Shown here: one piece after another, positions 1 to 12,060 of the stretch | How positions within the stretch are numbered: position 1 is the first letter of the stretch | Layout of the letters: each line of letters begins with the position of its first letter | Assembly (NCBI GenBank): GCA_008694505.1 | Contig: VZDJ01007749.1 | Span: 1,532,712-1,596,711, forward strand | Length of the DNA stretch: 64,000 nucleotides | Source of the DNA: Cyanoderma ruficeps | Taxonomy: Eukaryota > Chordata > Aves > Passeriformes > Timaliidae | Direction: 5' to 3' | Made by a program: the position numbers and the translations under genes | The notes under the pieces: model-generated | Database searches by the model: none | What the model was told of the DNA's origin: nothing | Seen by the model: only the letters and a program-made list of their open reading frames with translations

Positions 1-52
1 AATTTAATGCTTTATTAAATATGGAGTCAGATACTTCTGTAGCTACTGCCAG

Positions 53-127
53 TTGCTGAGCAGGACGAGCCTGAAATCCAAGAGGATGGGGCTGGAAGTG
101 CAGGAGAAGATACGTCCATTGTGGCAG
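53..127 (+). CDS. Possible internal coding exon, gene unknown
   Basis: A 75-base segment is preceded by a CAG acceptor and followed by CAG|GTAAGT, a consensus donor. Two frames are open across it. Read in phase 1, it gives an acidic peptide beginning AEQDEPEIQEDGAGSAGEDT. Read in phase 0, it gives a basic peptide beginning LLSRTSLKSKRMGLEVQEK. A length divisible by three and denser GC than the flanks fit a symmetric internal exon. The pyrimidine tract upstream is weak. I do not recognise the peptide in either frame. It could be a chance pair of splice-like motifs. If real, the DNA downstream would be intron. Confidence 0.3.
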
Positions 128-133
128 GTAAGT

Positions 134-3100
134 CCAATGTGGTCAAGTGATGAAAGAGGCTGTCAAGAATGGAAATTTCAAAAGGCCCCTTTCTGCTAAG
201 AAGGGGTCCTCAATAGGCAGAAGGTGCTGGAGAGCACTAGTGGTGAATTCCTTTGTGGTGAATTCCAAGCTGGCAGGCGCAGACATGTGAGCGGTGGTTT
301 CTTCACAGTGAGAAAAGTTTTCATATTCCATCCCTCGATATTAACAACTAATTGCTCTAAGAGCAATAAAAGAGTAGACAGTAGTATTATTTACTGTAAA
401 GAAATTGGATATAACTCTAGAAAAGCCAATATTCTGCCATGAAACAAGCTACTAATTTACTTATGTGGTTAATTGAGAGTGCTGCTCTTACAATTAAATT
501 ATTCATAGGTAAATAATAAAAAACCCCACCTGCTCACCTTCATGCAGCCCACAGATATTATTGGCAGGCTGATGGTAGAAATTTGTTTTGTGTTCAGAAT
601 TATAGTAATGAAAAGGGTCATCAATATAGCTAATATTACTATTGATTCAATATTGCTTTTTTTTTTTACTTGCAGTACTGGTTTGCGATGATTCATCTCT
701 TGTACGTTCTTTGTTCTCCACTTCTAAGAAATGAAAATAGGCATCCCTCAATCTGTGTCCTGAAGTAGTCAATAGCTGCTGAAGGGATATTTTTAACTTT
801 GGGCTTTAATGGAAGTCTTTAAGTCTTTGAGCTATGGCAGATTATGTCATTAAAAAACATTTTAATTTGTGGAATAAAAGTGCAGGGTGTTTAAATGTTT
901 ATAATAAATGCATGTATTGTTATCAGTGTGAAAAAGCAATATTCAATAGTAAAATAGTCATAATTCAATAGTATAAAACTCAGTCATTAATTCTGTGTTT
1001 ATATAAATTCCTTTTTGAAGCTTTTAATTGAATTAATCAATTTAAAATCAGATTATTCAGACAGACAAAAACTTTAAATATATTGACACTTTTTCACTCT
1101 GAACTTGATGGAGTAAACTTAACTCTACTTTTAGCCAACAGTTTGGCTGTGAACTTGTTTATTAGTTAAACTCTGGAAAGGCAAAATCCCATTCTTACCT
1201 AAGTCTATGGCAAAATTCTTCTTGAGTAAATTGAGGTTTGCAGTTCAGCCTTTCTATTTTTGATGATTTAAAGCCATACATCTTACAGAAATTTTAAAGA
1301 ATGATTCTAAATTTTTTCTATTTTTTTAATGGGAAATATATAGGAAAGAAATTACCATTTAATACTCAAGTATTTGCACAAACATGCAGAAACTACCCCA
1401 GTCACAAAAATAGACTAGGTCATACATTAATGGCAGAGAATAAATTAAATGATATTGTGAAGATACTGAGTTCAGCAAGTATTATAAATAATTTCTTAAT
1501 CAAAGCTGGTAAGCAGTTAATGTTAATTATTGTATTAAAATTAGAACACAGATTAAAATTAGAATACAATATACTGTATTACTTAAGATGCAGTTTTAAT
1601 ATGAGCAATACCAATGAAAAATTTCTTTCAGCGCTGGGAATATGCTGTAAGATAAAATTGCTCAGACCCATCGATCCTTTGATTCTGTCTTTCATCATGT
1701 CCCCTTACTGAAAAAAGTTGTTGTCAATCAAACGTTACTCTGTTGTATGATGCAAGGAAAAGCATAGATGTGCTAAGTAGATTTTAAACATTGTGCTGGT
1801 TTTGATTGCTGTAAACTATAAATTTCTAACTATTACATTTTGTATGAATAATTTTTGCTTTTAAAGAAACATTATTATTATAAGAAGAATTATGTTTTGG
1901 TGTCCAGATAGTTTGATTCTTAAGGCATAGGAATAACAAAATATGCTTGGGACTTGCAATCTAAAGCCAAGTTGCTATATTTGACATTTATCTGCCCCCC
2001 ATTCAATTTTGCTCTGGGGGAGGACCAGCAACTCTTTGATTAATTAACGACTGCTTCAGTATAAAATCTTAGTCATGGCATTATGATGGCAGGTCAGCAG
2101 CAATACCCCTTTCATGGTGCTGTCTTTGAATGGGTGGAAGGCTCTGGGTGTCACAGATGATTTTAATGTAACTTTTCTCTACAGTCTGTTGAAGATTTTT
2201 TTCCATTGCTCATAATTTTGTTGAGGAATGAGGTCTTAGCTGCATGTTTATAAAACTCTATGTCCATGTGAGTGATTGGAGAGCAAGAAAAGGGAAAAAG
2301 AGCCAATGGGTATATTTTATGAAAACTTATGCTGTTTCATAAATCCTACTAGCAGCCAGGATCTCATTCAGCTGCTGTCGAATTTTGGGCCCCCTCAGAG
2401 GTATTTATGAAAAATGATGTAACTTCAAATGTCCCATTACCCCATCAAAGATTAATGGGAAACGATGCTTCTTGAGGAAAGTTCTTCATTGTGGCAGAGT
2501 TACATGAATTGGTGCTAGGGAGACAGTTCAAAAAGCACTTGCATGAGAAGGTGATTATACAGATAATCCCGACTTTAATTTCTGTCTTCATCAAGACTGT
2601 GCTATTCTATACTTGTTTGAAAAGCACATTTATGTCTTCGCCAGTTGAATTATTCTCAGAACTTTGGTTATTTTTGAAGAATATGAATTGTAGTGGTGAC
2701 ATACAAAGATATTTGCTTAAGAGATGTGACTATTAGTCACACTAATCTACAAACAAAACTTTTGAAACCAAGCTGCATCTGGGGATATATTTCTATTACT
2801 AACTCCATGCCTGAGTTCATGGGCTTATACCCTAATAAGGGGGAAAAAAAAAAGAAAATGTTAATTTTGTGGTGTAATTTCATGAGAAGAATGTTACTTG
2901 TGAATTTTCTTTACATTCACTAAACCAATACTGTGCTTGTTCTGACATCCTAAAGGTCACTTAAATATCTTTCTTTAGATTTTTACATGCTGTTTAAAAA
3001 AAAAGGCAAACATTGGGAAAAATAAGACCTCATCACAGTATTTGAAAGTTTATGATTCATTGCAGTTTGCATACTTTAGTTTAATTCCATTTTAGATTTT

Positions 3101-3191
3101 GTTTTGTATGATTTTTCACAGTAAGAATGACATTTGGGGAAAAAGAAAAAAGAGAGATACCATCCTCTGTGAAAGAAATCTGGTTTAAGCC
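134..3191. other. AT-rich noncoding stretch
   Basis: No gene is supported. Open frames up to 136 codons (1301-1711, plus) lie in A/T-rich sequence and have no signal peptide, domain or splice context. If the exon at 53-127 is real, this is the start of an intron. No CR1 or LTR sequence was recognised. Confidence 0.6.
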
Positions 3192-3212
3192 TTTTTCTTT
3201 CTTTCTTTCTTC
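3192..3212. repeat. (TTTC)n microsatellite
   Basis: A short run of about five TTTC units forms a pyrimidine tract. It is an ordinary simple repeat. Confidence 0.85.
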
Positions 3213-4638
3213 TGCCTGTGTGGTTCACAGAGATGAAAAAAATGTATTGATCTTAGCAAGAGATCAATAGGCAGAGCCATTCACAATTAGACATTCTGCA
3301 GAAAATTACTTGAATCAAATTAACCTGGAGCACCTGCTTCAGTTTTGCCAGGTAACCTTGCTCTCAAGCAGGTTTTAAGTATAATAAATTATATTTATGT
3401 GGTAAAAAGCAGTGCCTTGTGAATTGTTAAAATATACTAACGGGTGATTACAAAGGGGATTACAGTGCAACCTAGTGAGTGTATCTTTTATGCTTTGAGA
3501 TTATAGGGTTTTATTTCAAAAAATGGTGGTCATACTGTTTTTCTTACTTCTAAAGGTCATGTTACAGTTGTCAAAAATAAGCACAGATCTTGGTATTAAT
3601 ATTTTAAAACACAATGTCGGCCAGCCCATATTGTTACTCTCCCCATGGTAATTTAAGGTTGGGGAGCTTTACTGATTAAACCCTTCATTTTAATTTTCAA
3701 CATTTGCATTTAAAAGGTAGCTCCTTTGACTGGTAATAAATGAGGCATTGGTTATATTTAATAACTCCTATGCATTGTGGTGTCACAGCAGACCCACAAG
3801 ATCCTACATGCTGTCACATTTAGGATGATAGATTTTATAAAACTGCGTTGCATAAAGATGAACCCTTTTGTGCTACCTTGCAAGGTTGCCATGGTGATGG
3901 AGCACTGCTTCATGGGAATTTCACTTTTCTGGTAATGTTAGATACTGAACCCAAAGCTGCTTCTTTAGATTGTTCTTAAATCTCACTTTTAATATGATAT
4001 TGTTTTGTAGAGGCATATAATTCATCTTTTGTATCTTTATTTCCTCAGAAATATCTCCTATAATGCTGTCATAGGTAAAGTACTAAACGTTGACTTACCA
4101 AATGGTGAGCATAGTAGACACTTCAAAGATTTTATGTTCCATACTGTTGCTCCATTTTATAAATATTTAGGATATGTTTTGCAATTCCACACTTTCTCTG
4201 AACTACAAAAAAAAAGATCTCAGACCTCTATCTTTGGAAATATTTCTATCATGGGAAAACATTAGAGATAATATACTGTAGACAGATAAACCCTATCTTT
4301 CTTTTTTTAAATTATTTTGTTAACAAAGTGAATTTAATTTTTATATATATGGAAAATAGTTACAAAATTGTTTTTAGGTCTGCAAATAAAGCCACATTTT
4401 TAGGGAGGAGTTATTGTATATTTCTCTGTAACAGTTGATGTATTTTTATCATCCTGTATGTGTAAAAAATCATCTGGAAACTTCAGGTGATCTGACATTC
4501 ATTAGTCAATCATTTTCTTTACCTTTACAAATAAAAATGACTGACATGGAAATCCTTATTCCCTGCCCTAAGCCCCTATTTCTGAGCGTTTGGCTGTGGA
4601 TTGTTCACTGTGCTGAATCAGCCAGAACTATAATGTTC
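3213..4638. other. Noncoding stretch, no gene seen
   Basis: AT-rich unique sequence without a supported gene. At 3885-3894 there is GTTGCCATGG, one half of an RFX X-box. Its second half is degenerate, so it is not annotated as a site. Confidence 0.55.
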
Positions 4639-5010
4639 TCAATATACAGCCAATTCCTTGACATATGGCAGAAAATATATACGTGGATATAAGTCGTACC
4701 ATTTGGTACCCAGTTGGAGCTCTCTAGCTAAGCTAATGAAATTCATGCAACAGGAATACTTTTCTAGTGGAAGGCTCTCTTGCTGTTTTCCGATGAAAAC
4801 AGATAAAATAAAGTGCTTTCCTGAGGAAAGCCTTAGAAATTGTTCTGCACGTTCTCCAGCCCCATTCATATTGAATGGTCCCCCAGGGTGCTGCAGCATT
4901 TGTTCAGAGGACCTAAAGGAGAGCCTGGCAAACATTTCGCAAATGACTGAGCCAACTGAGAAGGGGTGCTGAAAGATGTGAGCCTCTTCCTGCGTGGGGA
5001 AAGATGGCAC
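4639..5010. other. Segment open on both strands, coding doubtful
   Basis: Frames of 104 codons (4658-4972, plus) and 123 codons (4639-5010, minus) overlap almost completely. Base composition is more balanced than in the flanks. Neither translation shows a domain, signal peptide, membrane segment or repeat that I recognise, and neither has clear splice sites. The absence of stops on both strands is more likely to reflect composition, or a conserved noncoding element or old exon, than two genes. Confidence 0.25.
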
Positions 5011-5040
5011 TGTGCTCTCTGCTAATTAAACAGACTTTCC

Positions 5041-6805
5041 TTTCCTTCTTGCTCCCATTTGAAGCAGTCTGGGAACAAAAGATGTTGAAAAGGCCAAAGA
5101 AGGGAAGCCTCAGGGGGAATGCTGTGAAATGAGGGAAGACCTTTTTCCTCAGTTACTTCCAAAATTTTAAATCTCTTCCATCCAATATTAGTGTTTAAAC
5201 TCATCTACAAGCTGTTCTGCTGCTAGTGAAATCCATTATACCCTGTAAACTTGCATGCTGTCCTCATTTTCCTAAACTTGGCAATGATAGGATTTACACG
5301 GAACTTTGGTGGCTGATGTCTTTCCCCCTCAAACTGTGTAGCATTTCAAATGTTTGCATCATGTTGCTTACATGAAGAAATAAAAGCTGTTCAGCAATAA
5401 TCTATTTTTTTGATGTAATCTTTTATCACTGAGTACAGTTGTCATATGAAGAGCAAGAACTTTTAAAAATGTTTCTTTGCTTGAGTGTGAAACTTCTGGT
5501 TTTGTTATTTTTCTTAAAAGCTGCTAGATGTCAGAATGTGCTTTGAGATCACCACAGATTCAAATAATTTTTCTGTTCCACAAATAATAGGAATTGCTCT
5601 TAATAATTTCTAAGAACCAATTTTAAACTAAAATTTTAGAAGTGTCTTTTATGGCGTGCATGAAGCTAGCAATACTTTTTTTTTCATATTTTGTAAATAA
5701 CTTCAGCTTTAACATTTTTCTCCAGACTATCACTGTCTGTAAAAAATGTAATATGATGTCAGTAAATTTTCTATAAAATGTGTAATTAATAGTAGATTCC
5801 ATTACTGTGATTAAAATCACTGCATTCTTCATAGTAGATAGGGGGACAAGCTGGTAAGGAAGGCTTCAAAAAACTCTACCACTCCTATTACTGTGCTTAT
5901 TCTAAATGATCATGATATTTCCCCACTCTGTGTAAAGAATTATCAATAGAGAACCTCATGTCCTCTAATACTTATTCATCAAGAGAGATCTTAGTCCTTC
6001 TGGCATCTCCTATAATATTGTTGACATCTTTTTCTCTTAAAGAGGGAATGTTCCCCTGTTCAGTATGTTCAATGTGTAAAGTTCATGTGATTTTTTAAAT
6101 CTACTGCAGTAGACAGAAGATCTGAAGACTCAGCTCCTGAGCCTTCTTCTCCATCATGATATAAATTCAGGCAATATTTGTGTTAACAAGACATACATTG
6201 TGATCAGAAAATCTTCTGTTGCTATCAGCACGTCACTTCTGTCTGTTAAAGAATGCTTTTATAGGGAAATGTACAATACTGCAAAACAGAGAGAGAGACA
6301 AAAATTCTTTTTAATAACCAGCAATTCTTACTGTCATAAATTATTTCCAACTGATTGTTTTAACAGAAGCACTTTTTTTTTTCCACATACATATATAGTA
6401 GAAAAATAACTTTCACTTCAGATATAAGCTGTGTCCAGGAATCCTGCAGTATTATCATTGCAAGTAAAGTGTAATGACCCCAGTGTACAAAAGGTGAAAT
6501 AGTCTGATAGTGCTGACTCACATCTTCTGTGCAACCTCCCTCTTGCAACCCTCCCTGTAATAAGGAAGTCATACTCTGCAAAAAAAGATTAAAGATTAAT
6601 TTCTTCAGCCTCTACCTGATGAGGTGTGTACCAATTTCTTTCAAAAAATTAACTTTTTTTTTTTTAGCAAGGTGATTTTTCACTTTGAACATGATGACAG
6701 GTATCATGTTGCAGGAATGTAGCAGGATGTTGCTGGATATTTCTCATAAGCAGCAATAAATTGTAGGACAACTTGAGTGTTCTTGAAGAACTCTGTATAA
6801 CTGTG
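5041..6805. other. Noncoding stretch, no gene seen
   Basis: Unique AT-rich sequence. Small open frames of at most about 75 codons on either strand look like chance. No interspersed repeat was recognised. Confidence 0.6.
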
Positions 6806-6844
6806 GCATTTATTTATTCAAATACAATTTGAATAAACAAATGC
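6806..6844. repeat. 39-nt near-perfect inverted repeat (hairpin)
   Basis: Two 18-base arms (6806-6823 and 6827-6844) are reverse complements except at one position and are separated by a 3-base loop, ACA. The arms are A/T-rich, with TTTATTCAAAT as the perfect inner part. Part of the arm, AAATACAATTTG, recurs just downstream near 6855-6866. It may be a relic of a palindromic transposon end or a local template-switch product. It is too short for a microRNA precursor. Confidence 0.75.
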
Positions 6845-6866
6845 AATAAAATAAATACAATTTGCC

Positions 6867-8290
6867 TCAGTGTAGCTTCAGAAACTCATGTGAGCAGCAT
6901 CATGGCTGAAGCTTGTAGGGAAGGAAAAAAGCCAGAATCAAGAATAAGAATTGAATAATTTGTTCGACAAATTAATGTTATCTTCCTGCCTATGTCTGAG
7001 CAGGAGTCAGTAGTGAAGCAAACCAACACCTTCCAGGAGAGAGAACTGTGTCCTCTCTCTCATATAACCTTAAAATAAGTCCTAAACAAACAAGCTGAGT
7101 TACAGAGGAGATATATTTATTTTATAGCAAATTTCTCTGAAATACATTTATTTTATAGTATATTTCTGAGTTTTGATTTCAAATGATGTTTGAGATGTAT
7201 TGTTAAGTCATTGTTAGGGTGCTCTGAAGAGTGACTCTATGTTAATAAATACATTAGAAAAGCAAATAAAGTACTGCTCACAATATTTCTATTTTTTTAA
7301 ATGGGAATGGATACTTATATATTCTATGCAAAAAGGAGTCAAATATAACCCTTTAAAAATAGTCATCTTAATAGTAATTAAAAAAGCTTAATGAACTAGA
7401 TTTTTACATTGATGGTTTGTGTTGTTTTTTTCAAAAAAATCTGTTAGTTATAGAAAACCTCTCCATCTCAACAGTGTACACTGGTTAAGGATCTGATCTT
7501 TTTTCACCAGTTCCATGGTTAACATCTCTACCCCACACTGAAGACAGCCAGACTAAGGGTGAGCATTCTCAGCTTCTGCTGCAAATCGCATTATAAGAAC
7601 TTCGTCATTTTTGTTTTTGTTGTATTTATTTATTAAAATGTAACACTTAGAGTGGAACAAGCAACCTCATAGAAACACTCTCAGGTAGAAATTTGTGTAG
7701 GCAAGACACAGATGTTTCTTTGGTTTCTGTCATCTAAGTATGCTTTTTTATTTGGTTGGTTCATGAGTGTTTGAACAAAGATATGATGCTCTAGCAATGT
7801 TGGAGAGAACCCTGTAAACCTTATGACCTTGAATTTTATTTAAATTAGGAAAGTTCTCTGAGTTGGTTTGAAGGTGATAAGAAGTAGGCCAAAGAAAGCA
7901 ACTGAAATGTTGTTTATTATATAATATATTGACTTCACAGGTGATTTTTTACCTTTAGGAACCAGTATATCGTAAGTTCATAATGAAGCAATAAAATTTA
8001 AAAATCTTTATATTTGTATTAGGCCTTTGTGATCAAAATATAATTCTTCCTCTATAGGAAAAGCTGGAGTTTAAAAACTTTTTTTCTTCCAATCCCATAC
8101 AAACTGGGTTTTCAGAACTTTCAGTGAAGTGACACATTTTGTCGATGTTGGCTATTACCAAAATAGTGTTGATGTGAGACTCATTGAATCATAATCAAAA
8201 AAGGATACACGGCTACAAATCTGGCTGCAATCTGGAGCCTTCTTGGGCCACATGCTCAGCCTGAGCATCACATGTGCTGCAGGGACTTAC
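6867..8290. other. Noncoding stretch, no gene seen
   Basis: Unique AT-rich sequence without long open frames. It contains a short imperfect tandem duplication at 7115-7169. No LTR or CR1 sequence was recognised. Confidence 0.6.
7115..7169. repeat. Imperfect tandem duplication, about 31-bp period
   Basis: ATTTATTTTATAG begins two similar units at 7115 and 7146. Both continue into a TTTCTCTGA or TTTCTGA segment. The second copy has lost two bases and carries substitutions. Confidence 0.65.
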
Positions 8291-8339
8291 CTCATCACAT
8301 TGCCTTATAGGATTGGCTTCTGCATTTGTAAAATGCACC
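8291..8339 (-). other. Weak candidate exon on the minus strand
   Basis: On the minus strand this 49-base segment follows an acceptor-like pyrimidine stretch ending in CTGGCCAG and is followed by GTAAGT. One frame is open and reads VHFTNAEANPIRQCDE. The flanks also have higher GC than nearby DNA. The length is not a multiple of three and the peptide is not recognised. It may equally be part of an old, unrecognised repeat. Confidence 0.15.
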
Positions 8340-8769
8340 CTGGCCAGAGGAAGTTGGTAGTACACTTCTAAATGCAGTATAGTATGATGCATGTTAGATA
8401 TTTTCTAGAAGTATATGGCATTTTTTTGTGGGAGTCTCTGATTGGACTTTAGAATCAAGTCAAGTGTGCTGTAGAGTATTGCCTAATTATGGGTAGGAAA
8501 GAAAGGAACTCTTGAGAAGTCCTTGAAAGTGTATGCAAACCTTAATCATTTGGGCTTCATTTAAGGATTTCTGAGATCATAAACCACACTGACCCACATT
8601 CAATGGCAGTGACAAATGAAAGGATAGATGGTTCTTAAACTGTTTCATTAATTTAGCCTTCCACTGAAGAAACAAAACTTTCTAACTCTATATCCGTTCC
8701 TCCCCCTCAAAAGACATTTATTAACTTTTGTTATGACAATATATCTGTGTTGTTTTTGGAACAATTTCT

Positions 8770-8788
8770 ATTAATTTTAAAAATTAAT
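8770..8788. repeat. 19-nt A/T palindrome
   Basis: Two 9-base arms, ATTAATTTT and AAAATTAAT, flank a single A. It lies just upstream of a CR1 insertion in very A/T-rich DNA and is probably compositional. Confidence 0.6.
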
Positions 8789-8817
8789 ACAATTTATATA
8801 ATTATATAACTATTAAA

Positions 8818-9134
8818 GCTCTCTTCAAGTACCTAAAATGAGGTTGTAGAGAGGTGGGGTTTGGTCCCTTCTCCCAAGTAAAAAGCAATGGGACAAGAGG
8901 AAATGGCCTCAAGTAGTGCCAGGGAAGTTTTAGTTTGGCTATGAGGGAAAACTTCTTAATGGAAAGCATTGTGAAGCACTGGAATAGGCTGCCCAGGAAG
9001 GGATTGGGTCACCAACCCTGAAGGTATTTAGGAGTCATGTAGGAGTGGCACTTAGGGAATGGTTTAGTGGTGGATTAACAGTTAGACTGAATGATCTTAA
9101 AAGTCTTTTCCAGCCTAACTATTTCTATGATTTG
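8818..9134 (+). mobile_element. CR1 LINE 3' fragment, plus strand
   Basis: This is a 5'-truncated copy of the avian CR1 non-LTR retrotransposon. In order it carries the end of the ORF2 reverse-transcriptase reading frame (the stretches TAGGCTGCCCAGGAAG and GATTGGGTCACCAACCCTG), the TGGCACTTAGGG and GGTTTAGTGGTGGATT segment, and the 3' UTR ending in TTTCTATGATTTGA, a decayed form of the usual 8-bp terminal repeats. It differs from the copy at 58718, so it belongs to another subfamily. Many substitutions and frame breaks mark it as old and inactive. CR1 normally leaves no target-site duplication and none is seen. Confidence 0.92.
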
Positions 9135-9892
9135 AAGAACTTTAATACTTAATAGTATTACTGCATTTTTATTTCTATTTAATTACTATTCATAATAACC
9201 AGGAGAATGTAAGCATTATAAATACCCAATCTCTGTCTTTGAGAATATTTGAAGCTATATACCTTCCTTTTCAGAGTGGAAAAAGTGTATGAACCTTCTG
9301 AAAGTTATCTGAAAATGTGAGAGATGATGTGAGAACAGTCTTATTTCCAGAGTAAGAAATCTTCTTTCTAGGCTCTAAATAGATGTGTGTGCTGTAATAT
9401 ATTTAGGATACTGTTGGACTGAGTTTGTATTGGTAGAAAACAAAGACAAATGCTGTAGGTAAATGTGACCCTACTTCTTATTTTATGATAATCAAGAGTT
9501 TCCACATAACTACAACCAGTATTCAAGTTTCCTCTGACTGCTTGCAATTGCTGGTGCATATGCATTGAACTTGTTTTCCGGTTTCTCCTTATTTCCCACC
9601 TTGTTAACACCGAGAACCAGAGCAAAGGCCTTATCTTGCTTCTTCCCTCCATATCGAATCAAGCTCAAGCATGAAAGGCCAGAATATTAATAAAAAACAG
9701 CCAGTTTCCCAGGATCTTTATGGCCCAAAATAATTAATCTAATGTATGTCATAATTATGTCTAGATACAAAAATAGAAAGTGATACAGTGCTATTTTTTC
9801 CTAGTGTTGAAAACGCATTGAGGTCACTAAGCATTCTTTCAAGGAAAGGTCTATATTTCTCTTTCACTACATGGAAGAGAGTTGTGATGATT
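9135..9892. other. Spacer between CR1 copies
   Basis: Unique AT-rich DNA. A 94-codon minus frame (9368-9652) has no recognisable features and is treated as chance. Confidence 0.6.
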
Positions 9893-10121
9893 TCATGGAA
9901 TCATAGAATGTTTGGATTAGAAAGGACCTTAAAGATGAATTCGTTCTGCCCTCCTGCCATGGACAGGGACACCTTCCACTAGAGCAGGTTGCTCAGAGCC
10001 CCATCCAACCTGGCCTTGAATGCTTCCAGACTTTAGGCATCCACAGTTTCTCTGGGTAATCTGTTCCAGTGCCTCACCAGCCTCACAGTGAAGAATTTTT
10101 TCATAATTTCTAAACTAAGCC
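9893..10121 (-). mobile_element. CR1 LINE 3' fragment, minus strand
   Basis: Read on the plus strand this is the reverse complement of a CR1 3' end. It runs through TGGAATCATAGAATG (the terminal repeat), AAAGGACCTTAAAGATG, GCCATGGACAGGGACACC, CCTGGCCTTGAATGCTTCC and CCAGTGCCTCACC. It ends in the region coding for the ORF2 C terminus. It is strongly 5'-truncated and shares its subfamily type with the 58718 copy. Confidence 0.95.
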
Positions 10122-10983
10122 TTTTTTTCTTGGCATTTTCTTGGATTTCTTGGCAGGTGTTTTAATTGATTCCTCTCTTAATCTTAAGAGATTCCTCTTA
10201 AAAAAAAATCCTATGACTTGAAAAAGTTGTGTTGGCATCATAGATATTTTACATTATGTCCTAAGGTGATGAACCAAATTACAGACTCTTCCTGCTACCT
10301 GAGCTAACAGATGCTATGGACAGCTGCAAAGCTACTTCTAATAAAAAGGATTTGAATTGACCATGACATCTGAGTACATTTTTCAACTATATATAAAGCA
10401 CTGTTTGCATTAACATCTACCTTAGGCGGAAAAAAAATCATAGATTTTACTTTATTTCTTAATGTACATTTTGGATTTTAAAAGATAATATTTCATTTCT
10501 AGTCTATGGACTAAATTACTATTTTGATGAAGCAATTCACAAATACTTTTATAGAACAGCTGGGATTTTTGGCATATTCCCTGCTGACAGTTCTTAAGAA
10601 ATGTGTACTGCTACTCAAGATTTTATATCTTTTAAGGTCTTTTTAGGATCAGGCTGTTGCAAGCAGACAAGGTGTTGGTGTGGATTTTCACCCAATACTA
10701 AACTATCTTCTTTCTTTCCCTGTGGCACTTCCATGTTACAATATTCTTTTTTTTAATAAATATATAGCCATCCCAATTTGAACTTTTGCTAAGACAGCTC
10801 TATATATAGTGTTGTATGATATTATTTCAAGTCATGCATATTTTATTTATATCTTTCCTAACTTCAAGATCCACAGCCATATGTTTCAGCCATATATCAG
10901 CAGGGCTGAGCATCTGCTCTCTACAAAGATGAAGTAGTTTCAGGGGAAGCTGCAAGTGATAAAACCCTTTTCCAATCCAAATT
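10122..10983. other. Spacer between CR1 copies
   Basis: Unique AT-rich DNA with short T runs and CTCTTAA motifs near 10170-10200. No gene is seen. Confidence 0.6.
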
Positions 10984-11536
10984 CACAGAATCACAGCACA
11001 GTTGGTGCTCAAAGGGATCTGTGGAGATCTAGTCCAACCCCCCCTGCCAAAGGAGGTTCACCTACAGCAGCTTGCTGGGATCACTCCCAGCCAGGTTTGG
11101 AATATCTGAAAAGAAGACTTCACAACCTCTCTGGGCAGCTTGTTCCAGTGCTCTGCCACCCTCAAATTAAGACATTTTTCCTTATAGTCAGATGGAACTT
11201 TCTGTGTTTCCGTTTGTGCCCATTGCTCTCTCTTCTTTCACTGGGCACCACTGAAAATACTCTGGCCCCATCCTGCAGGCACCTACCCTAAATAGATCTG
11301 TGAGCACTGGTAAAGTCCTGTCTCAGTCTTCTCCAACCTAAATAGACCCAGATCCCTCATCCTTTCCTGGACTCACCTCACCACTTTCATAGCCCTCTGC
11401 TGGACCATCCCCAGTAATTCCTTGTCTTTCTTGAACTAGGGAGCCCAGCATTGGACACAGGGCTCCAGATGTGGTGTCACCAGCTCAGAGTTGGGTCAGG
11501 ATCACTTTCCTTGCCCTGCTGACCACACCCTTCCTC
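10984..11536 (-). mobile_element. CR1 LINE fragment, minus strand, longer copy
   Basis: The plus-strand sequence is a reversed CR1. It starts with CACAGAATCACAGCACAG (3' terminal repeat) and continues with TCTAGTCCAACCCCCC, CTCTGGGCAGCTTGTTCC, TCCTGCAGGCACCTAC and CCCAGCATTGGACACAGG. It reaches farther 5' into ORF2 than the other 3' fragments here and stops within the reverse-transcriptase coding part. A 111-codon plus frame (10956-11291) is antisense to CR1 and meaningless. Confidence 0.93.
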
Positions 11537-11805
11537 ATTTACAGAATTTGTCCATCTTCTTTCTTTGCTTAAAACTTCCATGTGAGCTAGCAGGATGACA
11601 ATGAATCTCATCCCAGATATGGAACTACATTTTAAAAAAGCATTTTAGAAATAATGCTGTGGTCCAGGCATAAGTAAGCTGGAGCTACAGGTTTGTCTCA
11701 CACAGTCATTCAGATGTCACTTACAGTCAAAATAATTTCAGGGCTATGTGGCTGAATCTTAACTGTAAAGCTGTACCCAGAACGTTAGTGTGAGTTGTTA
11801 TCACG

Positions 11806-11822
11806 ATTATTATTATTATTAT
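11806..11822. repeat. (ATT)n microsatellite
   Basis: About six ATT units in a row. Confidence 0.85.
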
Positions 11823-12043
11823 GAAAGGAGAAGAGTGGAGCTTATTGGAACCACATAAAAAGCATTAGTGCTCTTTTAGCCCCTCAACTAGGATACCTAA
11901 GGACCCCAGACAAGGATTTGGCTAAAGAGGGGAGGAAGGAGTGAGTGTGCCTGCCTCTAGCGCAGAAGTGTGTGGAAAACTTCAGAGCCAGATAGAAAGC
12001 TGAAATCCCATTCAGGATCACTCTAAGTAAGAATGAGATTGTT

Positions 12044-12060
12044 AAAAAAAAAAAAAAAAA
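12044..12060. repeat. Poly(A) tract of 17
   Basis: A run of 17 A followed by TAAAATC. No processed-gene or SINE body was recognised upstream, so it is listed only as a homopolymer. Confidence 0.8.

Noticed and set aside
1301..1711. 136-codon plus frame
   Set aside because: A/T-rich chance frame with no features or splice context.
3885..3894. GTTGCCATGG as an RFX site (also at 47436-47445)
   Set aside because: Only one half-site is intact at each place; only the 50516 palindrome has both.
6806..6844. The hairpin as a microRNA precursor
   Set aside because: Total length is 39 nt with a 3-nt loop, too short and tight for Drosha/Dicer processing.
10956..11291. 111-codon plus frame
   Set aside because: It is antisense to a CR1 element.
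12044..12060. Poly(A) tract as the tail of a processed pseudogene or SINE
   Set aside because: No gene-like or SINE-like body and no flanking duplication were recognised upstream.
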